A stretch of 28,756 nt of DNA, from the NCBI GenBank assembly GCA_016650115.1, contig JAENWI010000002.1, positions 1-28,756 on the forward strand, in the 5' to 3' direction. Positions 1-6,972 of this stretch are shown here, one piece after another. The DNA comes from Peptostreptococcaceae bacterium. Lineage in GTDB: Bacteria; Bacillota; Clostridia; Peptostreptococcales; Anaerovoracaceae. How positions within the stretch are numbered: position 1 is the stretch's first letter; each line of letters begins with the position of its first letter. A program made the translations under genes and the position numbers. Under the pieces are notes generated by a model that saw nothing but the letters and a program-made list of their open reading frames with translations, made no database searches and was not told the origin of the DNA.

Positions 1-70
1 CATAAAGTTCCTTGTCTGAAAGATTTGCAATGCTTTTTCTGCGTTCCGCAAAATCATCCGCTCTTTTCAT
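1..70 (-). CDS. oraS: D-ornithine 4,5-aminomutase S subunit, N-terminus (partial)
   Basis: Only the first 23 codons are in the window; the gene runs off the left edge. The peptide begins MKRADDF and continues through RRKS-ANLSD, which I recognise as the start of the small subunit of the adenosylcobalamin- and PLP-dependent D-ornithine 4,5-aminomutase. That enzyme turns D-ornithine into 2,4-diaminopentanoate, the substrate of Ord encoded upstream in the same direction. A GAAAGGA ribosome binding site lies 7 bases before the ATG. It follows ortB by 62 bases and is probably in the same operon; oraE would be expected next, outside the window. The identity rests on a short peptide plus a very specific context. 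Confidence 0.85.
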   Translation of the reverse strand, partial: MKRADDFAERRKSIANLSDKELY

Positions 71-88
71 CTGTTTTTCCTTTCTCAG

Positions 89-120
89 CTAGGGCCTGGT
101 GGCGCACTTTCGTCCCCTAG
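89..120. repeat. Short inverted repeat between ortB and oraS
   Basis: CTAGGG and CCCTAG are separated by 20 bases in the otherwise featureless 62-base gap. There is no following T-run, so it does not look like an intrinsic terminator. It could be an mRNA processing or stability hairpin, or chance. Confidence 0.25.
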
Positions 121-132
121 TCCTTGGCAATA

Positions 133-1542
133 CTAGCTTCTGGCTAATATCTGTGCTTTAACATATTCAATATTTGTCTTCGTTTCTTCTGCAAGAAACA
201 TAATATCCTCATTTGTTGGATTTTCAACATGATAGGTTGCCATAGCAGTTTTTATTAATGACTTTCTCATATGATCAAGATCAATGTCTGTCGCTTTAAG
301 AAGCGATGGGTGTGAAGGGAAAATAATATTTTTGCCTGGGATTTCATCTTTAGGATCTCCAAATATTATCTCAATTCCATTGTCTCTGGCAAATGAAAGC
401 TGAGGCTGAATGTGCTTTCCAGCTCCTGTATATTCAGTTTCCTGAACTATAATTGTTTTATCCTGATCCAGCTCCTGTGCCAATGCGAATGCAGCCGCAA
501 GGGCAGTATTGCCAGCAGGGCCTTTTTCCAGTCCTTCAAGGCTTGCCAATGCTTCAGTCATATAGAAAACACTTCCCTGCGCTATCGTTACATATCTGTC
601 CATGTACCGAAGTGGCCTGGCTGCTGATCTTGGAACATCAGATCTGTCTGGCCATGAAGAATATGGAACCCCAAATCCTGTATGCCCCGTTGTGAATGAT
701 TTTTTATTAAACGCTATGTCAGATGCCATATGAAGTCCCGCTAATGAAACTGAAGCAGCAACTATTTGAGAATGAGCTCCAGCTTTAGTAAGGCCTCTTG
801 CAGTCCCTGTCAGGTTCCCGCCTCCTGCGTTGGTGCAGACAACTACATCAGGATCTTTTCCATATTTTTCTCTGAATTGCATGGATATTTCATATCCAAG
901 GGTTTCAACCCCGCCAATTCCAAATGGTGTATAAAGGGAAGCATTAAAATAACCTGTTTCTTCCAGTAATAAAAGAAATTTGTAGAAAAGCTCTGGTCCA
1001 ACTGAAAGCTGGACTACTTCTGCCCCTAAGGCTTCACACTTTCTTGCTTTTTCAACAATTTCAGGTTGTCCAACACCTTTAGAGTCATAGCATTCCTGAA
1101 CAATAATACATTTTAAGCCGGCGATTGCAGCTTGTGATGCTACCGCAGCGCCATAGTTTCCGCTTGTTGCGGATATTACTCCTTTATAGCCCAGCTTTTT
1201 CGCATGATAAACCGCAGTGGCCGCTCTTCTTGCTTTAAAGCTTCCCGAAGGATTACACGCTTCGTCTTTTATAAAAATCCTTGCCCCCTTGCCTTTAGGA
1301 GCGCATGATCTTGCAAGCGCAGTAATATTTTTCAATTCAAGGATAGGCGTATTCCCTACGTTTACACTGTACTGAATTTTTTGCATTTCATCAAGAGAGT
1401 ATCCCGTTTCTCTCATCATTTTTTCATAATCAAAGGCAATAGAACCGCTTTCAAATTTTGAGTAATCGATTCCCACAGATTTAATCATTATTTCTGGCTT
1501 ACGAGCCATTACGGATGCATAATCATTTGGTTTCATCATCAT
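133..1542 (-). CDS. ortB: 2-amino-4-oxopentanoate thiolase, beta (PLP) subunit OrtB
   Basis: Catalytic subunit of the thiolase that cleaves 2-amino-4-oxopentanoate with CoA to acetyl-CoA and alanine, the last step of oxidative ornithine degradation. At 469 residues it is a fold-type II PLP enzyme resembling threonine synthase. The NPSGSFKAR motif gives the Schiff-base lysine at about K103, SATSGNYG follows at 124-131, and a glycine-rich phosphate-binding loop (NAGGGNLTG) lies near 238-246. The start is a run of three ATG codons 6-12 bases after GGAGG; the first overlaps the ortA stop by four bases (ATGA), so the two subunits are translationally coupled. Identification rests on the fold motifs plus the ord-ortA-ortB-oraS order. 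Confidence 0.93.
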   Translation of the reverse strand: MMMKPNDYASVMARKPEIMIKSVGIDYSKFESGSIAFDYEKMMRETGYSLDEMQKIQYSVNVGNTPILELKNITALARSCAPKGKGARIFIKDEACNPSGSFKARRAATAVYHAKKLGYKGVISATSGNYGAAVASQAAIAGLKCIIVQECYDSKGVGQPEIVEKARKCEALGAEVVQLSVGPELFYKFLLLLEETGYFNASLYTPFGIGGVETLGYEISMQFREKYGKDPDVVVCTNAGGGNLTGTARGLTKAGAHSQIVAASVSLAGLHMASDIAFNKKSFTTGHTGFGVPYSSWPDRSDVPRSAARPLRYMDRYVTIAQGSVFYMTEALASLEGLEKGPAGNTALAAAFALAQELDQDKTIIVQETEYTGAGKHIQPQLSFARDNGIEIIFGDPKDEIPGKNIIFPSHPSLLKATDIDLDHMRKSLIKTAMATYHVENPTNEDIMFLAEETKTNIEYVKAQILARS

Positions 1543-1838
1543 CTGCCACCTCCGAATACAATGTCCCTTGTCTGCTTGTCAATTACAAGAAGCTCTGGTA
1601 TGAACTTACCATAATCATGTGTATAATAAGGGTTTACCTCAATCAGTTTTCCCTCTTCTCTTCTTCCTGTAACCGTTTCTATTACAACATTTTCATTCAT
1701 TTCCGCATCATCCAGCAGGAATCCTTTTACCCAAAGTTCCAATGGTACTTTTTTTGTATCGTCCGGAACTTGAGGTGCTCTCTCTGATGGCTGCAGGATA
1801 ATTTTGTAGATTCTTACCCATTCTCCCTTTTTTACCAT
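1539..1838 (-). CDS. ortA: 2-amino-4-oxopentanoate thiolase, alpha subunit OrtA
   Basis: Small (99-residue) partner of OrtB. It begins MVKKGEWVRIYK and contains LQPSERAPQVPDDTKKVPLE, typical of OrtA; no catalytic motif is visible, and in this family the PLP chemistry resides in OrtB. It has a clear AGGAG ribosome binding site 8 bases before the ATG. It lies 91 bases after ord, and that gap contains a 10-bp inverted repeat, whereas its junction with ortB is an ATGA overlap. The tight coupling fits a 1:1 complex. Confidence 0.92.
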   Translation of the reverse strand: MVKKGEWVRIYKIILQPSERAPQVPDDTKKVPLELWVKGFLLDDAEMNENVVIETVTGRREEGKLIEVNPYYTHDYGKFIPELLVIDKQTRDIVFGGGR

Positions 1839-1862
1839 TTTATCATCTCCTATTAATCAACA

Positions 1863-1908
1863 ACCAAACCAATCAAACCGATTATAGCCTGGTCCGACTT
1901 GGTTTGGT
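1863..1908. repeat. 10-bp inverted repeat between ord and ortA
   Basis: ACCAAACCAA pairs perfectly with TTGGTTTGGT across a 26-base loop. In the transcript (minus strand) it forms a hairpin just after the ord stop and about 25 bases before the ortA start. There is no U-run after it, so it is more likely an intercistronic stability or processing hairpin than a terminator. Function is inferred only. Confidence 0.45.
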
Positions 1909-1929
1909 AGCATTAGTAATAATATTTTC

Positions 1930-2988
1930 TTATTTTACAATTTTGGCTTCTGGATCGATCATGTTTCTCATATCCCCCATCATTGCTCTTGGAACCGGAA
2001 GATCTATCATTGTCTTTAGGCCTGGTCTGGCATTGATAATATGAGGAATCATATTTACACACATTGCAATTGTTCCAATTCCTCCCGGAACTTCTGGAGA
2101 GTTTACCAAATTAATATTAGGGGTTCCTTTTATTATAACATAATCACCAGTCCTAATTCCAACTTGTTCAGGTTCAATCTGCTGAGGATGGTCCATTTCG
2201 ATTTTAAGTTCTCCCGCAACATAACCAAAACCCTTCATTTCACATCCGGCAACATTACCAGCTTCTACAAATCCATAAGGTGATTTTCTGTCCACGTCTG
2301 TCATTATTGGTTCCATTGCTTGAGTTACCTTCTCAACCTCCCAGCCAATAGCCTCCGAAATCATTCCAATAGATTCATGGAAACCAACATGTCCAGAAAG
2401 ATGCCCGGTTTTAACACCCTCCAAAAATTCTTCCTTTGTGATACCAACTCCCTGTTCTTCCATTACAACTGGTCCGAATGGAGATAAGCTGTTTATTCTT
2501 CTCGCCGTAATATGTTCGACTTCTTCGCAGCATCCAGTCATTAGAACTACTAGAAGATCCATAATAAGTCCTGGATTGATTCCTGTTCCTAAAATTGAAA
2601 CACCGTTCTCCTTGGCTATTTCATCAAGCAGCCTTGCTTCCATTGGAGACTGTGCTTTAGGATATGCCATTTCTTCTGCTGAGGACACAACATTTATTTT
2701 CCTTTCTAACACAAACTTCAATCTGTCGAAAGCCTTTTTAGTATAAGAATCTGTACAAGTCAGCACCACGTCTGCGGCACCTTCCTTGATTATATCTTCA
2801 GGTGTTCCAATTATTATATCTGGCCTGCCTTCTCTTTCAGTCTTTATGTAATCATACATGCTTTTACCGATTTTGTCACCTCTGCCGACAGCACCTACAA
2901 TATCAACACCTTTTTTCTTCAACAGCATATCCGCCATTCCGCCTCCCATGGCTCCAAGTCCCCAAATGATTACCTTTACATTTTCCAT
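1930..2988 (-). CDS. ord: 2,4-diaminopentanoate dehydrogenase
   Basis: NAD(P)-dependent oxidative deamination of 2,4-diaminopentanoate to 2-amino-4-oxopentanoate, feeding OrtAB. The 352-residue protein starts MENVKVIIWG-LGAMGGG, a Rossmann dinucleotide-binding loop at residues 10-17, then resembles the dihydrodipicolinate-reductase/Ord family with ILGTGINPG in the middle. I chose the ATG at 2988 because AGGAGA lies 6 bases upstream and the Rossmann strand follows at once; the frame is open for 17 more codons upstream but these give a basic, non-conserved leader. It is the first gene of the ornithine operon, transcribed from the sigma-54 promoter about 115 bases upstream. Confidence 0.92.
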   Translation of the reverse strand: MENVKVIIWGLGAMGGGMADMLLKKKGVDIVGAVGRGDKIGKSMYDYIKTEREGRPDIIIGTPEDIIKEGAADVVLTCTDSYTKKAFDRLKFVLERKINVVSSAEEMAYPKAQSPMEARLLDEIAKENGVSILGTGINPGLIMDLLVVLMTGCCEEVEHITARRINSLSPFGPVVMEEQGVGITKEEFLEGVKTGHLSGHVGFHESIGMISEAIGWEVEKVTQAMEPIMTDVDRKSPYGFVEAGNVAGCEMKGFGYVAGELKIEMDHPQQIEPEQVGIRTGDYVIIKGTPNINLVNSPEVPGGIGTIAMCVNMIPHIINARPGLKTMIDLPVPRAMMGDMRNMIDPEAKIVK

Positions 2989-3103
2989 ACTCGTTCTCCT
3001 TTTCTTTTCATATGATTTAATTTTAGATTTTTTAAACACTAACCTTTCTTACAAGCTATTTCACATGTACTTTAAAGGTTATTTTCTACACACCTATATT
3101 ATG

Positions 3104-3120
3104 AGCAATTTCCGTGCCAA
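3104..3120 (-). promoter_or_regulatory. Sigma-54 (-24/-12) promoter of the ornithine operon
   Basis: Read on the minus strand the site is TTGGCACGGAAATTGCT. The TGGCACG block, four-base spacer and TTGCT block match the sigma-54 consensus TGGCACG-N4-TTGCW without a mismatch. It points at ord, whose ATG is 116 bases downstream, leaving a leader of roughly 105 bases. The sigma-54-dependent activator gene directly upstream and the two palindromes 125-165 bp upstream support it. Confidence 0.93.
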
Positions 3121-3128
3121 CTAACTCC

Positions 3129-3167
3129 AAAAAAGGAAAACAACCTTATAACAGGTTGTTTTCCTTT
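3129..3167 (-). terminator. Rho-independent terminator of the sigma-54 activator gene
   Basis: A perfect 14-bp stem (AAAGGAAAACAACC and its complement) with an 8-base loop is followed in the minus direction by six T. It ends the upstream regulator transcript and sits 9 bases before the -24 element, insulating ord from read-through. Confidence 0.92.
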
Positions 3168-3246
3168 AAATATAGGTTTTTTTAGCTCCTATATATCCTT
3201 TATATGATTTCCTCCTTACACTTAATGGTGATTTTCTCCATTTTAT

Positions 3247-3285
3247 GCAAATATTTTTGCTATTTCCCGCAAATATTTTTGCTAT
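3247..3285. promoter_or_regulatory. Two tandem palindromic upstream activator sites
   Basis: A 17-base sequence beginning GCAAATATTTTTGC occurs twice, start to start 22 bp apart (3247-3263 and 3269-3285). The core is an inverted repeat GCAAA-N4-TTTGC. Two helical turns between copies and a distance of about 130-165 bp from the -24/-12 promoter are what is expected for enhancer sites of a Fis-type activator. With the promoter and terminator this accounts for the 327-base gap between the activator and ord; no gene is seen there. Binding by the neighbouring activator is inference. Confidence 0.75.
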
Positions 3286-3315
3286 ATTTTTAGCATCTGG
3301 CGGTTCCGCTTATTT

Positions 3316-4710
3316 TTAGAGACGTTTTTTTAGCTTGTGCTGAAGTGTCTGTCGTTTGATCTTAAGTTTGTCTGCTGCTTTTGTAATGTTTCCTTTGCTG
3401 GTAAGCATAGCTTCTTTAATCAAATTTATTTCTATGTTTTCAAGCAGAGAATCCAGACCATTCTCCATTTTAATGTCATCCATAAGTTTCTTTTCATTGC
3501 CTCTTGTATTTATTTTATTTATTTTTATATGCTCCTCCGTTAAAACATGCTCCTTGCCTGCAAGAGAAACAGCCGAAATAATTATATTCTCCAGCTCTCT
3601 TACATTTCCCGGAAAATCATGGGTCATAAGCAATTTAAGCGCTGATTCAGACATCATCCATATTTCCTTACCCAATTTTTCATTATGTTTTCTAATAAAT
3701 TCACTGACTAAAACAGGAATATCATCTTTTCTGTCTCTCAGTGGCGGAACGTTTAAATTTATAATATTCAACCTGTAATAAAGGTCTTTTCTTAGTCTTC
3801 CTTTTTCTATAAGCTCCCCAGGCTGCTCGTTTACAGTAGCTATGATTCTTACATCAATTGGTATATCCCTTGAGCCGCCAATTCTTCTGATACAATCTTC
3901 CTGGAGAACTCTCAGCAGTTTCCCCTGAAGCTCAAAAGGCATGGCATTGATTTCATCCAGCAGCAAAGTTCCTCCGCTTGCCTGTTCAAAAAGTCCCTGC
4001 CTGTCCATGGCACCGGTAAATCCTCCCTTAACCGTTCCAAACAGCATGCTTTCTAAGAGTGTTTCCGGTATAGCTGCACAGTTTTGCGCGAAAAACAGCT
4101 TATCTTTTCGCTCACCTTCAAAATGTATACTCTGGGCAAGAATTTCCTTACCTGTCCCGGTTTCCCCATATATAAAAACCGATGACGAACTTTTAGCAGC
4201 TTTTTTTGCAGTTTCTATTATTTCCTTAAACTCTTCGTTTTTACAGATTAGATCAGAAAAATTATATTTCTTGATTTTCAATTCCTTTATCGACTTTGGC
4301 TCTGGTCTTTCCTTATGCATGCCAAGAATTTCATTTGAAAGGTATTCAATGTCCGTAATATCTTTGGATATTTCAATGGCTGCAATGGCTTTCCCCGATT
4401 GATCAAGCACAGGAACCGTCGTGTTAATGGTCGTCACTTCTTTTCCATAATTGTTTAAATAGGTTTGCCTCTTATTTATTGTAGAAACGTTTTTATACAA
4501 TGCTTTTGTTAGTGTACTCTCTTCCGTTGGTATATGTGAGAATACCGTTCCAAATGACTTTCCTATCACGTCTTCTCTCGGCGTTTTTTCCAACACTGCC
4601 ATTGCCTCGTTGTAAATGATGCTTTTACCTTGAGAGTTTACAATATGAACCCCATCTTTAACTATTTCAGAAAGCATAAACAATAAAGTTTCATATTCTT
4701 TTCCCTTCAA
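3316..4710 (-). CDS. Sigma-54-dependent PAS/AAA+/Fis activator, probable regulator of ornithine catabolism
   Basis: A 464-residue enhancer-binding protein of the RocR type. Residues 1-125 form a PAS-like sensor (VHIVNSQGKSIIYNEAM, then VTTINTTVPVLDQSGKAIAAIEISKDIT). The AAA+ domain runs from about 150 to 390, with Walker A GETGTGKE at 182-189, the sigma-54 contact loop as GGFTGA at 229-234 (a variant of GAFTGA), and Walker B LLLDEI at 249-254. A C-terminal Fis-type helix-turn-helix covers about 430-464 (NITKAADKLKIKRQTL). Translation starts at TTG, 7 bases after a strong AGGAGG. It is expected to bind the palindromes upstream of ord and activate transcription when a catabolic signal, perhaps an amino acid, is sensed by PAS. 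The ligand cannot be read from the sequence. Confidence 0.9.
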   Translation of the reverse strand: MKGKEYETLLFMLSEIVKDGVHIVNSQGKSIIYNEAMAVLEKTPREDVIGKSFGTVFSHIPTEESTLTKALYKNVSTINKRQTYLNNYGKEVTTINTTVPVLDQSGKAIAAIEISKDITDIEYLSNEILGMHKERPEPKSIKELKIKKYNFSDLICKNEEFKEIIETAKKAAKSSSSVFIYGETGTGKEILAQSIHFEGERKDKLFFAQNCAAIPETLLESMLFGTVKGGFTGAMDRQGLFEQASGGTLLLDEINAMPFELQGKLLRVLQEDCIRRIGGSRDIPIDVRIIATVNEQPGELIEKGRLRKDLYYRLNIINLNVPPLRDRKDDIPVLVSEFIRKHNEKLGKEIWMMSESALKLLMTHDFPGNVRELENIIISAVSLAGKEHVLTEEHIKINKINTRGNEKKLMDDIKMENGLDSLLENIEINLIKEAMLTSKGNITKAADKLKIKRQTLQHKLKKRL

Positions 4711-4738
4711 TTTGGTACCTCCTAATATGTTTTTCTAT

Positions 4739-4777
4739 ATTGTATCATTATTTTTGTTTAGGTGCAAATTTTTTTGC
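4739..4777 (-). promoter_or_regulatory. Activator gene promoter with an overlapping operator
   Basis: On the minus strand TTGCAC and TACAAT are separated by exactly 17 bases, a plausible sigma-70 promoter about 29 bases before the TTG start. The palindrome GCAAA-TTTT-TTTGC (4764-4777) is the same pattern as the two sites upstream of ord and covers part of the -35 box, suggesting the activator represses its own synthesis. Confidence 0.65.
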
Positions 4778-4789
4778 GTCCATTTCCAA

Positions 4790-4818
4790 TTGACAATTCT
4801 CATTCTATAGTGTAATGT
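4790..4818 (+). promoter_or_regulatory. Possible promoter of the ArsR-like gene
   Basis: A perfect -35 TTGACA is followed after 17 bases by a weak -10 (TAATGT). It lies about 50 bases before the ATG in the divergent spacer. The -10 is poor, so the exact hexamer is uncertain. No convincing dyad operator was found. Confidence 0.4.
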
Positions 4819-4866
4819 TAATAGGCGATGTATTACGCATACCAAAAATAGATGGAGGACGAATAA

Positions 4867-5190
4867 ATGCGGCTTAGAAAAGAACCCGATGAATTAGAAG
4901 AAGATGACATCCTATTGATTGCAAGCGTTTCAGATGCGTTAGCGCATCCGGCAAGAATAAAAATATATAGATTTATCATGAAAGCAAACAAAGAAAGACG
5001 CAAGGTATGCAATAAAGATGTAGTAGAAGTATTTGATTACTCCCAAGCGACGATTTCACAGCACATAAAAAAACTGGTTGTCTCCGGTTTAATAGAAGTA
5101 AAAAAAGACGATAGGTTTTCATATTATTATGCAAATCTGGGCATGTTGATGAAATATTTAGACGCAACGAAAAAATGGCCATTGACATAA
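4867..5190 (+). CDS. ArsR-family winged-helix transcriptional regulator
   Basis: A 107-residue winged-helix protein. SDALAHPARIKIYRFI (about 22-37) is the typical ArsR dimer/first-helix segment, SQATISQHIKKLVVSGLIEV (59-78) is the recognition helix-turn-helix, and DDRFSYYYAN is the wing. The ELCVC metal-binding motif is absent and only one cysteine (C48) is present, so a classic metal sensor is unlikely. The GGAGG ribosome binding site is well placed. It is divergent from the sigma-54 activator and convergent with nhaA, so its target is not obvious; it may control itself. It lies on the lagging strand relative to the nearby origin, unlike most neighbours. Confidence 0.85.
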   Translation: MRLRKEPDELEEDDILLIASVSDALAHPARIKIYRFIMKANKERRKVCNKDVVEVFDYSQATISQHIKKLVVSGLIEVKKDDRFSYYYANLGMLMKYLDATKKWPLT

Positions 5191-5205
5191 TGTCAACGGC
5201 CATTT
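5173..5205. terminator. Bidirectional terminator shared by the ArsR-like gene and nhaA
   Basis: A near-perfect 15-bp stem (AAATGGCC, one mismatch, TTGACA) closes a three-base loop that is the ArsR-like gene's own TAA stop codon. In the minus direction it is followed by six T, good for terminating nhaA; the plus side has only a weak T stretch. The last five sense codons of the ArsR-like gene form the stem. Confidence 0.85.
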
Positions 5206-5228
5206 CCTTTATAATAAACTCACTATAT

Positions 5229-6383
5229 TCAACATTTAATTTTTTTTATTCTTGCGATTTTACCAGCAACAATTGCAAGTATGAATACACTGGCTGTAAG
5301 TAATGCCCCCATTTTTGCAGCTCCCTGAAGTTCCATGTCTACAAAAGCAGCACCTGCTACAAATAGAGCAACTGTCAATCCCATTCCACCAATAAGTCCA
5401 GCCACAACAACATCATTTGCTTTCATACCGGTTGGCAGTTTGAACCCTAGCAATGTGGCAATCCAGGTGAATAATGAAATACCTATTGTTTTTCCAACTA
5501 CTAAGGATATTAATATGATTAATGTCAGATTTGACATTCCTGCCAACTCAACGCCTGCATTTGTGAGTCCAAAAAAGAACAACCCAAACTCAACAAAAGG
5601 TGCAACCTGTTGCTCGAAAGTGCTCAAACAAGAACAGCAGGAAGCATCATCTATTCCATGTGAGTCATCGTGAACAATAGCCATACCTGTCTTTGGAAGA
5701 AATGGAACTATTGCAATCAATGATAAGGCAGGATGCAAATGGGCATTATACATTCCAAACCAGCTTAATGTTCCGCAAAATAAAACATACGGCCAATAAC
5801 TATTTACACCTTTTTTATTTAATCTATAGGCAATAAGCATAGCGAAAAGTACTAAAACCAACCAAATGGGCTGTGTTGGATTTATTGGATCAGGGTAAAA
5901 AATTGCAATTATTGCAAGTCCAATTCCATCATCCACAACTGCTAAAAGAAGCAAGAAGCTTACGGCTGGGTGGCTTCTGCCGAAAACCACTCTTGCAAGC
6001 AGCCAGGCAAGTGCAATATCGGTAGCTGTGCATATTCCCCACCCTTTGACATATTCCGGGCTTCCTATGATTGAATTCAAAATGAAAAATATAGCTATTG
6101 GTCCAAGTACTCCGCCAGCAGTCGCCATAAGCGGCGTAACCGACTTTTTAATGGGATTAAGTGCTCCACCCACTGATAAACTATTTACAATCTCAACTCC
6201 TGCTATTGCAAAAAAGAAAACCATAAAAATATCATTGATCAGCCAATGGAAATTTACGTCAAAAATAATTGGTGTGTGCACAACATGATGATAACTTTCG
6301 GGGAATAAATTAGCCCAAACTAAGGCAACAATAACACCCGCTATCAATGGAATTGAATAATCACGACAAAGTTTTATAACCAT
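5229..6383 (-). CDS. nhaA: NhaA-family Na+/H+ antiporter with a Cys/His-containing loop
   Basis: Inner-membrane sodium/proton antiporter of 384 residues. Conserved functional residues are visible: the TD pair in CTATDIALAW (D122, equivalent to E. coli D133), the paired aspartates in AVVDDGIGLA (D151-D152, equivalent to D163-D164) and a lysine in VVGKTIG (about K298, equivalent to K300). About ten to twelve hydrophobic segments are apparent. The start is the ATG 6 bases after GGGGAG. Unusually, the segment at about 235-255 holds three His/Asp-rich positions and CCSC (249-252), where the family normally has a short charged loop. It is a single-gene unit with its own promoter and terminator. Confidence 0.92.
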   Translation of the reverse strand: MVIKLCRDYSIPLIAGVIVALVWANLFPESYHHVVHTPIIFDVNFHWLINDIFMVFFFAIAGVEIVNSLSVGGALNPIKKSVTPLMATAGGVLGPIAIFFILNSIIGSPEYVKGWGICTATDIALAWLLARVVFGRSHPAVSFLLLLAVVDDGIGLAIIAIFYPDPINPTQPIWLVLVLFAMLIAYRLNKKGVNSYWPYVLFCGTLSWFGMYNAHLHPALSLIAIVPFLPKTGMAIVHDDSHGIDDASCCSCLSTFEQQVAPFVEFGLFFFGLTNAGVELAGMSNLTLIILISLVVGKTIGISLFTWIATLLGFKLPTGMKANDVVVAGLIGGMGLTVALFVAGAAFVDMELQGAAKMGALLTASVFILAIVAGKIARIKKIKC

Positions 6384-6438
6384 GACAAACTCCCCTTTAT
6401 AATGTTTTATATTATTAAAAAAAAACGCTTCAAGGGGT

Positions 6439-6466
6439 ATTATACCATAAAATGTCGAAGGTGCAA
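6439..6466 (-). promoter_or_regulatory. Promoter of nhaA
   Basis: A perfect -10 TATAAT preceded by TGG (extended -10) with TTGCAC 16 bases upstream, about 55 bases before the nhaA ATG. The transcribed leader would begin near an ACCCCTT stretch complementary to the nhaA ribosome binding site (AAGGGG). Confidence 0.75.
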
Positions 6467-6495
6467 GTAAAAATATATTGTATACACGTTTTTTT

Positions 6496-6972
6496 TTACA
6501 ATAAACTTTCTCTCTTTAGCAGTTCCTCTAATCTTTCTTTTTGGTCTTGCCTTTTCATTTCATACCCATATTGATAAAAATCTATCAAATCAGCATCCTT
6601 TACAATTTCCTCTAAAGTACTACCAACTTCCGCTTTTTTGCTGTGGTTTCGAACGGCATTTGAAATTTGTTTGATTTCTTCTTGATTAAACAAGCCGGTC
6701 CTTTTAAGAAATTCTTTGACCGGTAAATACCCTGCCTCCGCATGGCCTTCCTGTTTCCCAGTAATGATTCTACCATAGTCATGTACCGCACATGCACACG
6801 CCGCCAGAACAGGATCAAACCCTCTTTTCTCAGCCAGTAAGTATCCCAACTTCGCGCAACTTGATATATGAACTCGCTCCCAGTCGATGAAATGGTCTCG
6901 TTCCTGCACAATATTTTCATACTTATTAATTTCTTTTAGTAGTTCACTTTGCAGTTGCAAGATTTTTTTCAT
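6496..6972 (-). CDS. HD-domain protein, probable phosphohydrolase
   Basis: A 158-residue single-domain HD-superfamily protein. Candidate metal ligands are H35, the HD doublet at 64-65 (AVHDYGR), H110 in RNHSKKA and D126/D128 in VKDADLIDF, arranged as in small HD hydrolases that act on nucleotides or phosphates. The substrate cannot be inferred. Its ATG overlaps the rlmH stop by four bases (ATGA), making it the last gene of the yycH-yycI-walJ-rlmH operon. No strong hairpin follows its stop codon, only a 6-bp ATTGTA/TACAAT dyad, so termination is unclear. Confidence 0.8.
   Translation of the reverse strand: MKKILQLQSELLKEINKYENIVQERDHFIDWERVHISSCAKLGYLLAEKRGFDPVLAACACAVHDYGRIITGKQEGHAEAGYLPVKEFLKRTGLFNQEEIKQISNAVRNHSKKAEVGSTLEEIVKDADLIDFYQYGYEMKRQDQKERLEELLKRESLL

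Noticed and set aside
2989..3039. Seventeen-codon upstream start for ord
   Set aside because: The Rossmann fold begins right at the ATG at 2988, which has AGGAGA at a normal distance; the extension overlaps that site.
3247..3285. Repeats considered as a CRISPR fragment or terminator
   Set aside because: Only two 17-base copies with a 5-base gap, no U-run and no cas genes; the spacing and palindromic core fit protein-binding sites better.
3941..4402. A 153-codon plus-strand frame inside the sigma-54 activator gene
   Set aside because: It lies antisense to the conserved AAA+ domain; composition and position fit a shadow frame.
6477..6502. ATTGTA/TACAAT dyad after the HD gene as a terminator
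   Set aside because: Only six A/T-rich base pairs, overlapping the stop codon; too weak to call.
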